Positions 1-8,839 are shown, counted from the first letter of the stretch. The stretch: 57,639 nucleotides of DNA from Cryobacterium sp. Y50 (GCF_002929805.1 NZ_PJJM01000077.1:1-57639), one strand, 5' to 3'. Numbers and translations are program-made. The notes: generated by a model from the letters alone, not told the origin.

Positions 1-1
1 A

Positions 2-88
2 CGCTGGGCCGCGGAGGAAGGCTACCCGGTCACCAATTTCGACCGCGTCGGCGACGCCGCTTGGACCATCACCGTTCAAAAGGCTTAA
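2..88 (+). CDS. C-terminal end of an unidentified gene (5' part outside window)
   Basis: An open frame runs from the window edge to TAA at 86-88 and encodes about 28 residues ending in WTITVQKA. The short acidic/aromatic tail is reminiscent of small sulfurtransferase-like or OsmC-like proteins, but too little is visible to name it. No terminator follows directly. Confidence 0.45.
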   Translation, partial: RWAAEEGYPVTNFDRVGDAAWTITVQKA

Positions 89-291
89 CGCCGCTGCAGC
101 GCGGTCAGCCGGCTCAGGCTGGCCGCGCCGACGCCAGCAGCGGATGCCATGGGTAGGTCAGACAGTGCCACGCTCCGGCCCCGACTACGTCGGTGGCACC
201 GCGTAACGTTGTGCGAGCGGATGTCACCGCCGACACGTGCCACGGCACGGGGTTCCCCCGCATTCCACCACCGGTACCGAAAGATTTTTTT

Positions 292-1359
292 ATGACGACC
301 ACCGTTTCTGCCCTCGCCGCCCCCGCGGCCAACCAGCCCCTCGTTCGCACCACGATCGAGTTGCGCACCCCCGGCGCCCACGATGTCGCGATCGACATCA
401 AGTTCGCCGGGATCTGCCACTCCGACATCCACCAGGCTCGGGACGAGTGGGGCGTTGGATTGTTCCCCATGGTTCCCGGCCACGAAATCGCCGGCATCGT
501 CTCTGCCATCGGCAGCGATGTCACCCGCTACCAGGTGGGCGACCGAGTCGGCGTCGGCTGCTTCGTCGACTCTTGCCGCGAGTGCGCGAACTGCCTCGCC
601 GGCGAAGAGCAGTACTGCCTGAAGGGCGAGGTCGGTACCTACAATGACCGCAACCACGACGGCACCCCCACCAACGGCGGCTACAGCACCGCGATCGTCG
701 TCGACGAAAACTACGTACTCGGCATTCCCGACGGCATCGAGCTCTCCGAAGCCGCTCCCTTGCTCTGCGCCGGTATCACGCTCTTCTCCCCCCTCACGAA
801 CTGGAAGGCCGGCCCCGGCAAGAAGGTCGCCATCCTCGGCATGGGCGGTCTCGGACACATGGGCGTGAAGATCGCCCACGCGCTCGGCGCCGAGGTCACC
901 GTGCTCAGCCAGACCCTGAGCAAGAAGGAAGACGGCCTGCGTTTCGGCGCAGATCATTACTACGCCACCAGCGACCCGGCCACCTTCACCGAGCTCGAGA
1001 ACCACTTCGACCTCATCGTGAACACCGTGGCCGCGAACCTCGACCTGGAGGGCTACCTGAAGCTGCTCGCCCTCAACGGCACGCTCGTGCACGTGGGAAT
1101 CCCCACCGAGCCTGACAGTGTGAAGATGGTTTGGCTCGCCGCCCAGCGTCGCTCCATCGGCGCCTCCAAGATCGGTGGCATTCGCCAGACCCAGGAAATG
1201 CTTGATTTCTGCGCCGCCCACGGAATCGGCGCCGACATTGAGATCATCTCGGTCGATCAGGTGAACGAGGCATACGAGCGTGTTATCCGCAGCGACGTGC
1301 GCTACCGTTTCGTTATCGACGTTGCCACTTTTGCAAACGAGACCCGCGTCGACGCGTAG
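292..1359 (+). CDS. Zinc-dependent NAD(P) alcohol dehydrogenase (CAD/YahK-like)
   Basis: A 355-residue medium-chain dehydrogenase predicted to interconvert alcohols and aldehydes in the cytoplasm. Visible hallmarks are catalytic-zinc ligands C42, H64/E65 and C159, the structural-zinc cysteine set C95, C98, C101 and C109, and the Rossmann motif GMGGLG at 183-188. The overall pattern (GICHSD, PGHEIAG) fits the cinnamyl-alcohol-dehydrogenase branch, whose bacterial members are broad aldehyde reductases. I chose ATG 292; the frame stays open to 193, but homology starts only with [10 protein letters not shown]. No strong ribosome site is visible upstream, only a T-rich run. It is followed by a hairpin and then an aldo/keto reductase, so the two may serve carbonyl detoxification. 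Physiological substrate unknown. Confidence 0.9.
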   Translation: MTTTVSALAAPAANQPLVRTTIELRTPGAHDVAIDIKFAGICHSDIHQARDEWGVGLFPMVPGHEIAGIVSAIGSDVTRYQVGDRVGVGCFVDSCRECANCLAGEEQYCLKGEVGTYNDRNHDGTPTNGGYSTAIVVDENYVLGIPDGIELSEAAPLLCAGITLFSPLTNWKAGPGKKVAILGMGGLGHMGVKIAHALGAEVTVLSQTLSKKEDGLRFGADHYYATSDPATFTELENHFDLIVNTVAANLDLEGYLKLLALNGTLVHVGIPTEPDSVKMVWLAAQRRSIGASKIGGIRQTQEMLDFCAAHGIGADIEIISVDQVNEAYERVIRSDVRYRFVIDVATFANETRVDA

Positions 1360-1416
1360 GCGCTCCGACCGGCGCGGCATAAGCCGCGCGAGTCGATAAA
1401 AACCCAGGCACGAACC

Positions 1417-1450
1417 GCCCCGGGCCGCAGCTTTCACCGCGGCCCGGGGC
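1417..1450 (+). terminator. Hairpin between ADH and aldo/keto reductase
   Basis: A perfect 12-bp inverted repeat (GCCCCGGGCCGC at 1417-1428, its complement at 1439-1450) encloses a 10-nt loop. There is only a weak T-rich tail. It likely terminates the dehydrogenase transcript just before the Shine-Dalgarno AAAGGAG of the next gene. Confidence 0.7.
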
Positions 1451-1471
1451 ATCCGTTATTAAAGGAGTCCC

Positions 1472-2449
1472 ATGAAGTACGTGAAGCTCGGAACCACCGG
1501 TCTGGATGTCTCGGCGCTCGCCCTGGGCTGTATGAGCTATGGCGAGCCGGAGCGCGGAAACCACGCCTGGACGCTGACCGAGGAGACCAGTCGGCCATTC
1601 ATTCGGCAAGCCGTTGAGGCGGGCATCAACTTCTTCGACACCGCAAATGCTTACTCAGCCGGGTCGAGCGAGGAAATCCTCGGCCGCGCACTCGCGGAGC
1701 ACACCAACCGCGACGAGATCGTCGTGGCCACCAAGGTCTACTCGCCGGTCGGTGAAGGACCCAACCAGCGCGGCCTGTCACGCAAGGCGGTGCTGCAGGA
1801 AATCGACAACAGCCTGCGTCGCCTCAACCTCGACTACGTGGATCTCTACATCGTGCACCGCTTCGACCCCTTCACCCCGCTTGAGGAGACGCTTGAAGCC
1901 CTGCATGACGTGGTGCGCTCGGGTAAGGCGCGCTACCTGGGCGCCTCCTCAATGTTTGCCTGGCAGTTTGCGAAGGCCCTGCGTCTGCAGCAGGTGAACG
2001 GCTGGACACCGTTCGTGTCGATGCAGAGCCAGTACAACCTGATCAGCCGCGAAGAGGAGCGCGAGATGATCCCGCTCGTAACGGATGCCGGCATCGGCCT
2101 CACCCCGTGGAGTCCCCTCGCGCGTGGAAAGCTCACCCGCGACTGGGACGACACGACCGCCCGCACCGAGACGGACCTGGTCAGCCAGGCCCTCTACTCG
2201 CAGGCGGAGGATGGCGATCGCGCTGTTGCATCCGTTGTGGCCGACATTGCCGCCGAACGCGGGGTACCGCGGGCTCAGGTAGCTCTGGCCTGGGTGTCGG
2301 GCAACCCCGCCGTAACGGCGCCGATCGTCGGGGCGACGAAGCAGCAGCACCTCGACGATGCCATCGCCTCGCTCGACCTCGAGCTCAGCGCCGAGGAGCG
2401 CGCCCGTCTCGAGGCACCGTACCTGCCGCGTCTGCCCGAAGGGTTCTAA
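1472..2449 (+). CDS. Aldo/keto reductase
   Basis: A 325-residue TIM-barrel NADPH-dependent carbonyl reductase. The catalytic tetrad is visible: D56 and Y61 (FFDTANAY), K88 (VATKVY) and H129 (LYIVHR). The C-terminal cofactor-binding stretch is APIVGATKQQHLDDA. AAAGGAG at 1461-1467 sets the ATG at 1472. It resembles the YajO/Gfo-like bacterial AKR group that reduces aldehydes. It is convergent with an XRE-type regulator 4 bp away; this AKR-regulator pairing is common in actinobacteria and suggests local control. Substrate unknown. Confidence 0.93.
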   Translation: MKYVKLGTTGLDVSALALGCMSYGEPERGNHAWTLTEETSRPFIRQAVEAGINFFDTANAYSAGSSEEILGRALAEHTNRDEIVVATKVYSPVGEGPNQRGLSRKAVLQEIDNSLRRLNLDYVDLYIVHRFDPFTPLEETLEALHDVVRSGKARYLGASSMFAWQFAKALRLQQVNGWTPFVSMQSQYNLISREEEREMIPLVTDAGIGLTPWSPLARGKLTRDWDDTTARTETDLVSQALYSQAEDGDRAVASVVADIAAERGVPRAQVALAWVSGNPAVTAPIVGATKQQHLDDAIASLDLELSAEERARLEAPYLPRLPEGF

Positions 2450-2453
2450 AGCT

Positions 2454-3332
2454 TCAGCGAATCAACTCGAGCGTGGCGGCATCCGTTTGATCGGTGCGCC
2501 ACGAGGCCAAAATGCGCAGGGCGTCGTTCGAGGCGGACCCGGGTTGCGTGCTGTAGACGAAGAGTTGTTGGTCGGGTTCGCCCGGAACCGGGAAGGTTTC
2601 GTAGTCCACGTCGACCCGACCGACGATCGGGTGCACGAAACGCTTGACTCCGAACGTGCACTCCCACACCCGGTGTTGACTCCACCACGCACGAAATTCG
2701 TCGCTCTTCACGGTCAACTCGCCGATCAGCTCGTTGAGTGCCCGGTCGTTCGGGTGCGATCGAGCGTCGTGACGGAGCATGGCCGCCACGTCGCAGGCCA
2801 CAATGTCCCAGTCCAGGTACAGAGTGCGCGCCGCCGGGTCGAGGAACGTCCATCGGGCCATGCTGCGCCCGAGCCTCGAGCCCTTCGTGAAGTCCTTTAG
2901 CAACAGCTTGGCGAGGTCGTTCATGGCAAGCACGTCCATGCCAACGCCGAGCACGAACGCTGGCTGCGCGGGGAACGAGTCCATGATTGTGCGCACCGAC
3001 GGCCGAACAGTGTTGGTGCGCTGTCGCTGCTGGGTGCGCCCACCGGTCGACGCCGACAGCAGGGAGAACAGATAAGAGCGCTCCGCCTCATTCAGGTGCA
3101 GCGCCCCGGCGAGCGCATTCACCACCGCATCGGATGCCTGCGTCACCCGCCCCTGTTCCATGCGCGCGTAGTAGTCCACGCTCACGCCGGCGAGCGCAGC
3201 CACTTCGTCACGGCGCAGGCCTGGCACCCGACGGGCCGTCGCCAGCGGGTTGACCGGCAGCCCGACATTAGTTGGCGTTAGCCGAGCCCGGGCTGAGCGC
3301 AAAAAATCAGCGAGGGTATCTTTGTCGTCCAT
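2454..3332 (-). CDS. XRE-family regulator with MmyB-like ligand domain
   Basis: About 292 residues. The N-terminal HTH (LGLPVNPLATARRVPGLRRD-type segment, then EVAALAGVSVDYYARMEQG) is followed by a C-terminal MmyB-like PAS domain ending DTFPVPGEPDQQLFVYST-like, typical of actinobacterial MmyB regulators that sense small ligands. The start was set at ATG 3332 because GGAGGG lies directly upstream; a longer open frame to 3422 lacks homology. It is convergent with the aldo/keto reductase (4-bp gap) and divergent from the NYN gene, and probably regulates the reductase. The inducing compound cannot be read from sequence. Confidence 0.88.
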   Translation of the reverse strand: MDDKDTLADFLRSARARLTPTNVGLPVNPLATARRVPGLRRDEVAALAGVSVDYYARMEQGRVTQASDAVVNALAGALHLNEAERSYLFSLLSASTGGRTQQRQRTNTVRPSVRTIMDSFPAQPAFVLGVGMDVLAMNDLAKLLLKDFTKGSRLGRSMARWTFLDPAARTLYLDWDIVACDVAAMLRHDARSHPNDRALNELIGELTVKSDEFRAWWSQHRVWECTFGVKRFVHPIVGRVDVDYETFPVPGEPDQQLFVYSTQPGSASNDALRILASWRTDQTDAATLELIR

Positions 3333-3493
3333 CCCTCCAGTATCTCCCGCCTGCCGCCAGTCCAGTGCCTTGGTACCGTGCCGGTGATCTCGTTGAGTGC
3401 CCAGGGCCGGCTGCTTGACCACGCACCGAGTTGCCCTCTGCCCGCGGCTCAGCGCAGACTATACATACCGGATCGCAACTGAGTCTTCCGCCC

Positions 3494-4513
3494 GTGGCTA
3501 AGGAGCTCACCATCACTGAACCGAACGACGCCCGCGTCGGCCTCTATATCGACTTTGACAACATCGTCATCTCCCGCTATCAGCAGTTGCACGGGCGCAA
3601 TGCCTTTCAGCGCGACGGCATCCGCGATTTCAATAAATCGAGTCCGGATGCCGACCCCGAGATCGCCGCCCGGCTCGCCGCGGCGACGGTGGACTTCAAC
3701 GCCATCATCGACTTCGCCGCGTCATTTGGCACCCTGGTCGTCAATCGTGCCTACGCCGACTGGTCGGTGCCGGTCAATGCAAGTTACCAGCGCCAGCTCA
3801 TGTCGCGAGCGGTGGACCTGACCCAGCTATTCACCACGACGACGCGCGGAACCAAGAACGGTGCGGACATCCGTTTGGCTGTCGACGTGGTTGAAGACCT
3901 CTTTCGGCTGCCCGATCTGACCCACGTCATCATCATCGCCGGCGATTCCGACTACATTGCTCTCGCCCAGAAGTCGAAGCGGCTGGGTCGCTTCGTCGTG
4001 GGCATTGGCGTCGCGGGCTCGACGAGCACTTCGCTCGCGGCGGCGTGCGATGAGTTCGAGGACTACGATTCGCTACCTGGAATCGGCAAAGCCACCGCGA
4101 CCGCTGCAGAGAGGCCCAAGTCAAGCAGGCGGGCGACGGAACCTGCCGAAATTGCACCCGACCCTGCTCCTATCGAGGCTCGCAAGTTCACCACGATTCC
4201 CATGTTCTCGCACACCGATGACGCACAATTCGACGAGCCCGAGGCCGAAGACATCGACCCGCAGACGCTGGCAACCGAGCTCCTGGTGCGCGCGCTGCAG
4301 ATCGGTCACGCCAAGGGCGACGACGACGAGTGGCTCAACACGGGCACCGTCAAGAACCAGATGCGCCGCATGGACCCGTCCTTCAACGAGAAGCCGCTCG
4401 GCTTTCGCTCCTTCACCGATTTTCTCTCCTCACGCAGCGACCTGTCCGAGCTGAAAGAGGATGGCCCGCAGCGGCTGATTCGGCTGCGTGCCGACGCAGA
4501 AATTCGGCGCTAA
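3494..4513 (+). CDS. NYN-domain nuclease with C-terminal LOTUS/OST-HTH domain
   Basis: About 339 residues if translation starts at GTG 3494 (the frame is open to 3431). The N-terminal half is a NYN (PIN-like) ribonuclease fold: GLYIDFDNIV carries the first acidic site, ADIRLAVDVVEDL the second, and IIAGDSDYIALAQKSKRLG the third cluster. A low-complexity linker leads to a C-terminal OST-HTH/LOTUS domain (about 270-335, including LNTGTVKNQMRRMDPSFNEKPLGFRSFTDFL). LOTUS domains bind RNA, so this is probably an RNA-processing enzyme. The 3' end overlaps the convergent membrane-protein gene by 4 bp. The start is uncertain because no clear ribosome site precedes the GTG. Confidence 0.85.
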   Translation: MAKELTITEPNDARVGLYIDFDNIVISRYQQLHGRNAFQRDGIRDFNKSSPDADPEIAARLAAATVDFNAIIDFAASFGTLVVNRAYADWSVPVNASYQRQLMSRAVDLTQLFTTTTRGTKNGADIRLAVDVVEDLFRLPDLTHVIIIAGDSDYIALAQKSKRLGRFVVGIGVAGSTSTSLAAACDEFEDYDSLPGIGKATATAAERPKSSRRATEPAEIAPDPAPIEARKFTTIPMFSHTDDAQFDEPEAEDIDPQTLATELLVRALQIGHAKGDDDEWLNTGTVKNQMRRMDPSFNEKPLGFRSFTDFLSSRSDLSELKEDGPQRLIRLRADAEIRR

Positions 4514-5223
4514 ACCTTTCGGCGACGCGAGCGAGCTGTCACCCCAGCCGCGACGAGCATCGCAACTCCCGCAGCCGCCGTCGACACGGCGACGATCGTC
4601 TCCGTGAAGGGGGTCGTGTCGTGTGACTGGTAGCCGACTATCGCGGGCGCGATCTGAAAGGTGACCAGGAGATATCCCGGCAAGGTGACGCCGAGCAACA
4701 ACAGGCACGAAGCGGATGCCGCGCGCGACGTATTCAGCCAGCACGCAGCCAGAATGATCAGGCCGACGACCCCGACCAGGTTTAGCGACACCTGAACCGG
4801 TAGAAATTGCAGCGGAGACGGAACACCCAGCAGCCCGGAGACGAGGGCATGCAGACCGGCGACGCCGAAGGATGCGGCGGTAATGAGGGAAAGCATCCGT
4901 TTAACACGACTATTGCCGGCCACACGTGCCATCGCCAGTATGCCGAGGGCCACAAGAAGAAGGCTGAGACCGAAAAGTTGTGCCGTCGATCCGAGGTTTT
5001 CCCACGGGTCCGCGGGGTAGGAGTAGTCGAAGCGGTGATCTTCGATCGACGTGTCTGCGCTCGTCGAGGAGCCCATGAGCACGCCCCATCGCTCCAGCGA
5101 GGCAACGAGCTGCAGCAGTGCAGAGCCGAGAAAAAGCCCGGCCGCAGTGAGCGACCAACAGGCCGAAGAGAGATTGGAGAGAGCGCGCTGGGTGCGGTTA
5201 TCGAGGTAAGCGATGGCTACCAT
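4510..5223 (-). CDS. Multi-pass membrane protein of unknown function
   Basis: 237 residues with about six hydrophobic segments: SACWSLTAAGLFLGSALLQL, LFGLSLLLVALGILAMA, a segment near LITAASFGVAGLHALVSGLL, LNLVGVVGLIILAACWL, CLLLLGVTLPGYLLVTF and VSTAAAGVAMLVAAG. An extracytoplasmic loop after the first segment carries acidic and aromatic residues. It ends in a basic RSRRRKV tail. The gene looks leaderless: TACTAT (minus strand, 5230-5235) lies six bases before the ATG. No enzyme motif seen; function unknown. Confidence 0.75.
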   Translation of the reverse strand: MVAIAYLDNRTQRALSNLSSACWSLTAAGLFLGSALLQLVASLERWGVLMGSSTSADTSIEDHRFDYSYPADPWENLGSTAQLFGLSLLLVALGILAMARVAGNSRVKRMLSLITAASFGVAGLHALVSGLLGVPSPLQFLPVQVSLNLVGVVGLIILAACWLNTSRAASASCLLLLGVTLPGYLLVTFQIAPAIVGYQSHDTTPFTETIVAVSTAAAGVAMLVAAGVTARSRRRKV

Positions 5224-5274
5224 GCGCTCATAGTAGCAACGCCGTTGCGTCGGCTAGACGAACAGTGGTTGATT

Positions 5275-6042
5275 TTATTGGGCTGCAACTGCCGACAGTC
5301 GCACATCATCGCCGACCGACACGGTTCCCTGGCGGATCACCTCGGCATAAACACCGAACATGATGTGGCTGGCCTGCAGCCGGTAGCCGGCGAGCATTTT
5401 CAGCAAATGTGTTCCAGGAACGCCGGTGTCGGGGTCAATGTCGATGACCGCGCACCGCGGAATACCGGCCTTCACGAGGAGGCGGGCTCCCCCGAGCTCG
5501 AGTTCGCGGCCAGCCCAGAAGTCTTCGACGTGCTCGTCGGCGTCGCCGGTGTCAATCGTGAAAGTGGCGCGGAAGCGGCGCGGATCGACCGCCATTTTCG
5601 ATTCGCGGGCCAGTCGGTCGAGCGCACCCGTCGTGCTGATCGTGACGGAGTCGCCGTAAACCACAGATCCCTTGACAGTGCTTCGCGTGAGGATGACGCT
5701 GCGCCCCAGCAGCTGGGAGAATTCTGCAGCCCACGGCCCGTCGATCACCTCCATGGCGGTGGATCGACCCCAGTAGTCCAGATCAAGGTACTCCCCCGTC
5801 AGTTTGGGTGCCGCCGCAACTCGGCGGCCATCAAACGCCACGGCGAGCACGCCGTCAGCCCAGCGAGCCTCGCACCTCACCAAAAGTGGATGCTCAACCG
5901 TCTTCAAAATGGTGCCGGTGTTTCGATCGACGATGGCGAATTCGCGGTCACCGATGGGACCGTCGACCGCAAGCGAAACGGTTTCAAGTGGCTGGTGGCG
6001 GCCGCCCTTGAGTGGCGACACACCGATCTCTCGAATGTGCAT
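5275..6042 (-). CDS. MOSC domain protein (molybdenum-cofactor sulfurase C-terminal type)
   Basis: About 255 residues. The N-terminal beta-barrel (IREIGVSPLKGG...VDGPIGDREFAIVD) and C-terminal MOSC domain carry the conserved cysteine in PRCAVIDIDPDTG. MOSC proteins transfer or handle sulfur on the molybdenum cofactor; YcbX and YiiM relatives reduce N-hydroxylated compounds. Start at ATG 6042, where family homology begins; the frame is open to 6144 without homology. No molybdenum enzyme lies next to it. Confidence 0.85.
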   Translation of the reverse strand: MHIREIGVSPLKGGRHQPLETVSLAVDGPIGDREFAIVDRNTGTILKTVEHPLLVRCEARWADGVLAVAFDGRRVAAAPKLTGEYLDLDYWGRSTAMEVIDGPWAAEFSQLLGRSVILTRSTVKGSVVYGDSVTISTTGALDRLARESKMAVDPRRFRATFTIDTGDADEHVEDFWAGRELELGGARLLVKAGIPRCAVIDIDPDTGVPGTHLLKMLAGYRLQASHIMFGVYAEVIRQGTVSVGDDVRLSAVAAQ

Positions 6043-6156
6043 GATGCCGTTCAGCCTAGCGAGCGGCTTGGTTGTGCACGAACTACTCGCCGCCGCCGCT
6101 CGCACGGCCTTCAAGCAGATTTCTAGTGGACTTGGCGACGTCATGCTGAGCCCGGC

Positions 6157-6577
6157 CTAACCGTTCTCGACGGGATGTGCCATGTGAACGATCAGGTCGG
6201 TGGCCTCATGCGCTGAGGTAATGACCGCCCGCGGTGCCCGCACATTCCACGCTTCACCTTCTACAACGAGATCGTCTATCGTGATTGCGGCGCGCAGATA
6301 CGTGCGATTGATGGCCAGCGCCATTTTGCGGCCGCTGTCGCGGTGAGCTTGCGGCGCAACATCGTATGCCGGGGCAATCCGCGTGGTGCCGTCGGGCAAA
6401 TGCAGCATGAATGATGGTGTTCTTACCCGATTCCACAGCCCAGATGTATTTCTGGTCGGTCTCGAGCGTGTCAGCGAGTTGTCGTTGCGTGAGCCCGCTA
6501 ATCAGGCGCCCTTGCTGCAGAAGATGACCGAGAGCTTCGATGCTTTTCACTTCTCCCCGCGCTGCCACGACAGACAC
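6157..6577 (-). pseudogene. Collapsed hipB-hipA toxin-antitoxin relic
   Basis: Reading leftward, 6577 to about 6430 encodes an intact HipB-type HTH (SIEALGHLLQQGRLISGLTQ, then TLETDQKYIWAVESGKN). At about 6420 the sequence enters, one base out of frame, the C-terminal lobe of HipA: FMLHLPDGTTRIAPAYDV, then PQAHRDSGRKMALAINRTYL, stopping at 6157. The HipB tail and most of HipA, including the kinase active site, are missing. The join falls at AAGAAC, which could encode both the HipB GKN and the HipA KN of the catalytic loop, so deletion through microhomology is plausible. No kinase toxin can be made. Confidence 0.75.
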
Positions 6578-6764
6578 CTCATTGACGGTCTTATTACCTT
6601 CACGGTGATTTCGCGCCACCAGTGGACGACAACCCCGCCATAACGACACGGTTCGCCCTCAGGATGATCGCTAGCCATGTGTTTCTGGGTCCTCTTAGAA
6701 AGCGGTAAGCTCTTACAGTTGTCTTCCGCAGGTTTCGAATCTTGAAATTGTGTTTTGGAAGCAG

Positions 6765-6841
<77 letters not shown>

Positions 6842-6877
6842 AAAGTCCCGGAAACTCAAGGGTTTCCGGGACTTTTT
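6842..6877 (+). terminator. Rho-independent terminator of tRNA-Pro
   Basis: A perfect 14-bp stem (AAAGTCCCGGAAAC at 6842-6855 with its complement at 6862-6875), 6-nt loop and TTTTT run. It begins within the CCA end of the tRNA. Confidence 0.9.
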
Positions 6878-7018
6878 AGGTTGAGGATTTGATTAAGCCA
6901 TCACTACCCCATCACTTTCAGCGTTCTAGAGCCGGTTATTCGGCCCTGTCGTGCGAGTCGCCATCGTCGGTTTCGGTACCTCCCGGTCGTCCGGGATCGT
7001 CGTGCACACCTTCTGGGC

Positions 7019-7276
7019 ATGAGTATCCACGACGACAAGCCAACCTCGACTCCCACCGACGGCTGGGGGCTCGAACCCCTGATGGACGTTGCCGAGCTGG
7101 CCGCCTACCTGGGCATCCCCATCTCCACCGTCTACGACTGGCGGGTGCACGGCAAAGGCCCCACGGCCTACCGGTTCGGCAAGCACCTGAAGTTCGCGAT
7201 CTCCGACGTGCGGGAATGGATCGCCCAGCAGCGGGAGCCCTCCCCCAGCGAGCCCAGGCGCACCGATCGGCGGTGA
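7019..7276 (+). CDS. Excisionase-like helix-turn-helix protein (AlpA/Xis type)
   Basis: 85 residues. The centre is a MerR-like winged helix of the HTH_17 excisionase family: LMDVAELAAYLGIPISTVYD, then WRVHGKGPTAYRFGKHLKF. Such proteins bend attachment DNA and bias integrases toward excision, and may also activate island genes. It lies 6 bp upstream of the integrase, so the two are likely cotranscribed. The 141 bp between the tRNA terminator and this gene probably contains the promoter. Start at ATG 7019; the ribosome site is weak. Confidence 0.85.
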   Translation: MSIHDDKPTSTPTDGWGLEPLMDVAELAAYLGIPISTVYDWRVHGKGPTAYRFGKHLKFAISDVREWIAQQREPSPSEPRRTDRR

Positions 7277-7282
7277 GCTGAG

Positions 7283-8470
7283 ATGGCCCGGCAACGGTTG
7301 ACGATCGGCACCTTCGGCGACATCAGCACCCGCCAGTCGCCGACCGGCCGGTACGAGGCGAGAACCCGCTACCGGGACTGGGATGGCCACGCGCGCCTCG
7401 TGCAGGCCACCGGCGCCACGGCCAACGCCGCCGAGCGGGCGTTGAAGGCCAAGCTCGCCGACCGGGACCTGTTCCAACCCGCCGACACTGCGCTGACGCC
7501 CGACAGCCTGTTCAAAGACTTGGTGACGTACTGGCTGGAAGACATCGACCTGGAGGATCGGATCTCCCGGACCACCCGCAACCTGTACGAGCGCAACATG
7601 CGCACCCTGGTCTCACCGAGCTTCGACAACTTGGCGCTGCGGGAGATCGGCGTGGCCCGGTGCGACAAATTCATCAAGCAACTCGCGAAGCTCTCTTACA
7701 GCCGAGCCAAACAGGCCCGAGTCGTGCTGCGGCTGGCATTGGAACTGGCCGTGCGGCACGAGGTACTCCCCCGCAACCCAATGGACCATGTCTCCCGCCT
7801 GCACCGCGAGCCGCACGTGCCAAATGCCCTCACCGCCCCAGAGGTGAACGTCATCCGCGCGGCGATCGCGCAATGGGAGAGCGCCGTCAACCATATCTCT
7901 GGCCCCAAACCCGATGGCCAGCTCGGCGCGATCATCGAGGTGATGCTCGGAACCTCGGCCCGGATCGGTGAGGTGCTCGCCATCCGACGCCGGGACATTG
8001 ACATCACCAGTGCCGTGCCCTCGATTCGGCTGGCCGGAACCATCGTCAGTCGCAACGGCGAACTGACCTTCCGGCAAGACCATCCCAAAACCGCGAAGTC
8101 CACCCGTGTTGTGGCACTGCCCACATTCACCGCAGACGCCGTGCGCCGGCGGCTCGCCAAATTCGGGAGTCTGGGCCTGGATGGGCTGCTGTTTCAGTCC
8201 CGCGACGGCACTCCGTTGACGACCGCGAACGTGCGTCGTCAGTTGCGACAGGTACTCGAGGGAGCGGGCATCAACGGAGTGACACCGCACATGTTCCGCC
8301 GCACGGTGGCGACCGCGGTCAACACCAACGCCAGCATCGAACTCGCCGCGGAGCTGCTTGGCCACACGGACACGAGGGTCACGGTGATGCATTACATCCA
8401 ACGCAGCGAGCTGGTGAACCCCGCCACCGCCGCGCTGCTCGACCGCGCGTTTGCGCGCGACCAGGAGTGA
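7283..8470 (+). CDS. Tyrosine site-specific integrase
   Basis: 395 residues. An N-terminal arm-binding region, a SAM-like core-binding domain (about 72-175) and a catalytic domain are recognisable. The catalytic set is complete: R227 (TSARIGE), H336 and R339 (PHMFRR), H361 (LGHTDTR) and nucleophile Y371 (MHYIQ). The gene reads away from tRNA-Pro with its excisionase directly upstream, the usual head of an integrative element. No reading-frame damage, so it should be active. A strong hairpin starts at the base after the stop codon. Confidence 0.95.
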   Translation: MARQRLTIGTFGDISTRQSPTGRYEARTRYRDWDGHARLVQATGATANAAERALKAKLADRDLFQPADTALTPDSLFKDLVTYWLEDIDLEDRISRTTRNLYERNMRTLVSPSFDNLALREIGVARCDKFIKQLAKLSYSRAKQARVVLRLALELAVRHEVLPRNPMDHVSRLHREPHVPNALTAPEVNVIRAAIAQWESAVNHISGPKPDGQLGAIIEVMLGTSARIGEVLAIRRRDIDITSAVPSIRLAGTIVSRNGELTFRQDHPKTAKSTRVVALPTFTADAVRRRLAKFGSLGLDGLLFQSRDGTPLTTANVRRQLRQVLEGAGINGVTPHMFRRTVATAVNTNASIELAAELLGHTDTRVTVMHYIQRSELVNPATAALLDRAFARDQE

Positions 8471-8514
8471 ACACGGTGCTGCCACGGTGGCAGCACCGTG
8501 TGATCTGGGTTTTT
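8471..8514 (+). terminator. Integrase terminator hairpin (copy 1 of a repeated element)
   Basis: A perfect 15-bp inverted repeat (ACACGGTGCTGCCAC at 8471-8485 and its complement at 8487-8501) starts right after the integrase stop, followed by TGATCTGGG and a T-run at 8510-8514. In practice the centre would open as a small loop. A related copy lies at 8594-8633. Confidence 0.75.
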
Positions 8515-8593
8515 CTGCAAGTCATGCCACAAGCTGCCCGACCGCCGCCGCACTTTTCGACCGGGGCTTGGCAAGGGTTGCCGACTGGAATGC

Positions 8594-8633
8594 GGTGGTG
8601 CCACGGTGGCCCCACCGTCTGATCTGGAGTTTT
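8594..8633 (+). repeat. Second copy of the integrase-end hairpin element
   Basis: Aligned with 8475-8514 this 40-bp block matches at 34 positions, including the core GCCACGGTGGC, TGATCTGG and the T-tract. One C-G pair in the stem of copy 1 is a G-C pair here, so pairing is kept. It may be a second terminator or an element end. Confidence 0.7.
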
Positions 8634-8738
8634 GTCGAATCCCCTGTTCACGTTCGGCCCGGCACCTTGGGCGCCTGCTAGAACTATCCTCAGTGATACA
8701 CCGAAATTTGAGCATGCGCAATGGTCCGCGTTGACTCA

Positions 8739-8789
8739 TAGAAAATCTCCGTGTAGCGAAATTCACAGCCTCAATAGAAAACCTCCGTG
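8739..8789 (+). repeat. Pair of 15-bp near-identical direct repeats
   Basis: TAGAAAATCTCCGTG at 8739-8753 and TAGAAAACCTCCGTG at 8775-8789 differ at one base and start 36 bp apart, inside the promoter region of the SIR2 gene. They could be binding sites or decayed transposon ends. Apart from this pair and the hairpins, 8471-8839 holds no gene. Confidence 0.6.
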
Positions 8790-8839
8790 CCGTGTGTTGT
8801 CCGTATAGACGTGGGTGTGCGGGACGATAACGTGAGGGT

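Noticed and set aside
85..1452. 455-codon minus-strand open frame
   Set aside because: It lies antisense to the alcohol dehydrogenase; composition follows the GC-rich third positions of the real gene and no homology is visible.
4807..6126. 439-codon plus-strand open frame
   Set aside because: Runs antisense through two genes on the other strand; no start signal or domain.
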